Both the position numbers and the translations under genes were made by a program. A stretch of 32,805 nt of DNA from Planctomycetia bacterium (GTDB lineage: Bacteria > Planctomycetota > Planctomycetia > Gemmatales > Gemmataceae): assembly GCA_005808665.1 (NCBI GenBank), contig SYLG01000119.1, positions 1 to 32,805 on the forward strand, given 5' to 3'. Shown piece after piece: positions 32,173 through 32,805 of this stretch (the stretch's first letter is position 1; each line of letters begins with the position of its first letter). The notes under the pieces are model-generated. The model saw nothing but the letters and a program-made list of their open reading frames with translations, did no database searches and was not told the origin of the DNA.

Positions 32173-32520
32173 TCACCTAAGCAATGAAATTCCCCTTGTG
32201 GAATCTTTCAAGGCGTTAACCAGGCATGATTTTTCGGAACCGTCCCCCTCACCAAAAGTGGGTTTTCTGGGTGAAACCTCATGCACTTTTTTTCGTTTCG
32301 GTTTTTCCCCATGCACCTCTGCAGGACCTTTGTACCCAAGTGCCGGATGGGAATGTTTTTTGTTGTAAAACTCGAAATAGAAACCAAGCCCATTTCTAAA
32401 ATCTTCCCCATTGTCATTCCCCAGGAGGTAGATGTCTTGGTATTTCATAGTCCTCCCTAACCGTCCCACAAACAAATTGTTGAAGCACCGGTCCTGACCA
32501 TCCATGCTTACAATGATTTC
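32173..32520 (-). pseudogene. IS3-family transposase OrfB, C-terminal fragment
   Basis: The reading IVSMDGQDRCFNNLFVGRLGRT, then MKYQDIYLLGNDNGEDFRNGLGFYFEFYNKKHSHPALGYKGPAEVHG (given here only as landmarks), is the end of the rve integrase core of IS3-type transposases, usually 'SMDG.GR.LDNIFVERLWRTVKYEDIYL...YFEFYN..RPHQALGY.TPAEV'. The final catalytic Glu normally found in 'VERLW' is replaced by Gly here (FVGRLG), so even this part has decayed. The N-terminal part with the HTH and the two catalytic Asp residues is missing. The frame ends in TGA. Confidence 0.8.
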
Positions 32521-32573
32521 ATTGCCACCCTGGCCTTGACCGGTGCGTTGAATTGTCGTCCCCCCTTGCTCAT
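32505..32573 (-). pseudogene. IS3-family OrfA, N-terminal stub
   Basis: Twenty-two codons read MSKGGRRQFNAPVKARVAMK then SL and stop. This matches the start of IS3 OrfA proteins ('M.KRRR.FSAEFKAKVALEAL'), the beginning of the HTH domain. It runs straight into the OrfB fragment in another frame, which marks the deletion junction near 32510-32520. Confidence 0.6.
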
Positions 32574-32687
32574 GGCCAAACCGTCCCTAGAAAAGGAAAG
32601 AATTGCTAAGAAGTCTGTCCATTTTTTGGAGTCCACTACAATATTCCCATTTCTCCTATTCCATTGTCAAAGGAAACGACGATCACC

Positions 32688-32805
32688 ATGAAGAATCTCA
32701 TCTTCGCCTCTCTGCTGCTGATTCCAACGCCCGGCTATTGTGCCGACCCTGGCACCAAACCGCTGCGAGTTTTCATTCTTGCGGGGCAGTCCAATATGGA
32801 GGGAC
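32688..32805 (+). CDS. Sialate O-acetylesterase-like (SASA/DUF303) protein, 5' part only
   Basis: The window ends 39 codons into this gene. The start ATG has AAAGGA about 14 nt upstream. The protein begins with a signal peptide (MKNLIFASLLLIPTPGYCA) and then reads KPLRVFILAGQSNMEG. The GQSNMEG block contains the nucleophile Ser of the sialate O-acetylesterase/carbohydrate esterase 6-like family, SGNH-type enzymes that remove acetyl groups from sugars outside the cytoplasm. The deleted IS3 element ends about 50 bp upstream, so it may lie in or next to the promoter. Confidence 0.82.
   Translation, partial: MKNLIFASLLLIPTPGYCADPGTKPLRVFILAGQSNMEG

Larger units (their letters stand above)
32152..32640 (-). 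mobile_element. Internally deleted IS3-family element
   Basis: The right edge (minus-strand 5' end) begins TGTAGTGGACTCCAAAAAAT, like IS3-family ends. The left edge carries CCGTTTTTTGTCCAGC, an imperfect inverted match. Between them lie only the first ~20 codons of OrfA and the last ~110 codons of OrfB, so about 1 kb is missing. The limits are estimates from the imperfect ends. Confidence 0.5.

Overview
The window looks like a chromosomal segment of a planctomycete. The strongest signs are two copies of the planctomycete-typical pair 'PSCyt1/DUF1549/DUF1553 cytochrome-like protein + DUF1501 Tat-exported protein', two DUF1559-type prepilin-like proteins (one followed by a tiny lipoprotein), a WXXGXW/YXWGXW-repeat secreted protein, and the start of a GQSNMEG carbohydrate esterase at the right edge. 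The host base composition is mildly GC-rich. Two segments (about 140-1130 and 6510-7060) are strikingly AT-rich and look foreign.

Layout. 1-858: a roughly 140-bp dispersed repeat, then a MauE/DoxX-DUF1573 membrane protein (-) whose C-terminus is read out of the repeat. 859-1989: no intact gene, but a decayed ISAs1-type transposase fragment. 1990-6251: an MlaE-MlaF-MlaD type lipid-transport operon (+). 6252-7955: a second copy of the 140-bp repeat, an AT-rich small membrane protein, and about 1 kb I cannot explain. 7956-8642: an unknown membrane-anchored protein. 8881-9244: a MITE-like element. 9242-11902: an OPT-family transporter (-). 12007-12657: an unknown single-TM protein (+). 12655-13175: more MITE-like elements. 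13242-15968: a three-gene minus-strand operon (WXXGXW-repeat protein, NnrE, and a peroxiredoxin with an in-frame TGA at the peroxidatic cysteine). 16374-17628: DUF1559 protein plus small lipoprotein. 17721-18464: IspD (-). 19108-20389: a divergent prepilin-like gene and a small secreted-protein gene broken by an amber codon (-). 20732-25434: DUF1549/DUF1553 + DUF1501 (+). 25553-31564: CocE/NonD hydrolase, DUF1501 and DUF1549/DUF1553, read on the minus strand, so the two pairs face each other around the hydrolase. 31662-32057: unknown protein. About 32150-32640: an internally deleted IS3-family element. 32688-end: start of a sialate O-acetylesterase-like gene.

How the genes work together. The Mla-type genes would form an inner-membrane lipid transporter. 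The cytochrome-like/DUF1501 pairs, the S15-type hydrolase and the esterase are exported proteins of the kind planctomycetes use on polymers outside the cytoplasm. The most notable find is the probable selenocysteine peroxiredoxin: TGA replaces exactly the peroxidatic Cys codon and is followed at the right distance by a SECIS-like hairpin. The second is a family of short elements with TAACC(C/A)AGGTTACGC-type terminal inverted repeats, two of which abut a neighbouring gene so exactly that the first three bases of the element are that gene's TAA stop codon.
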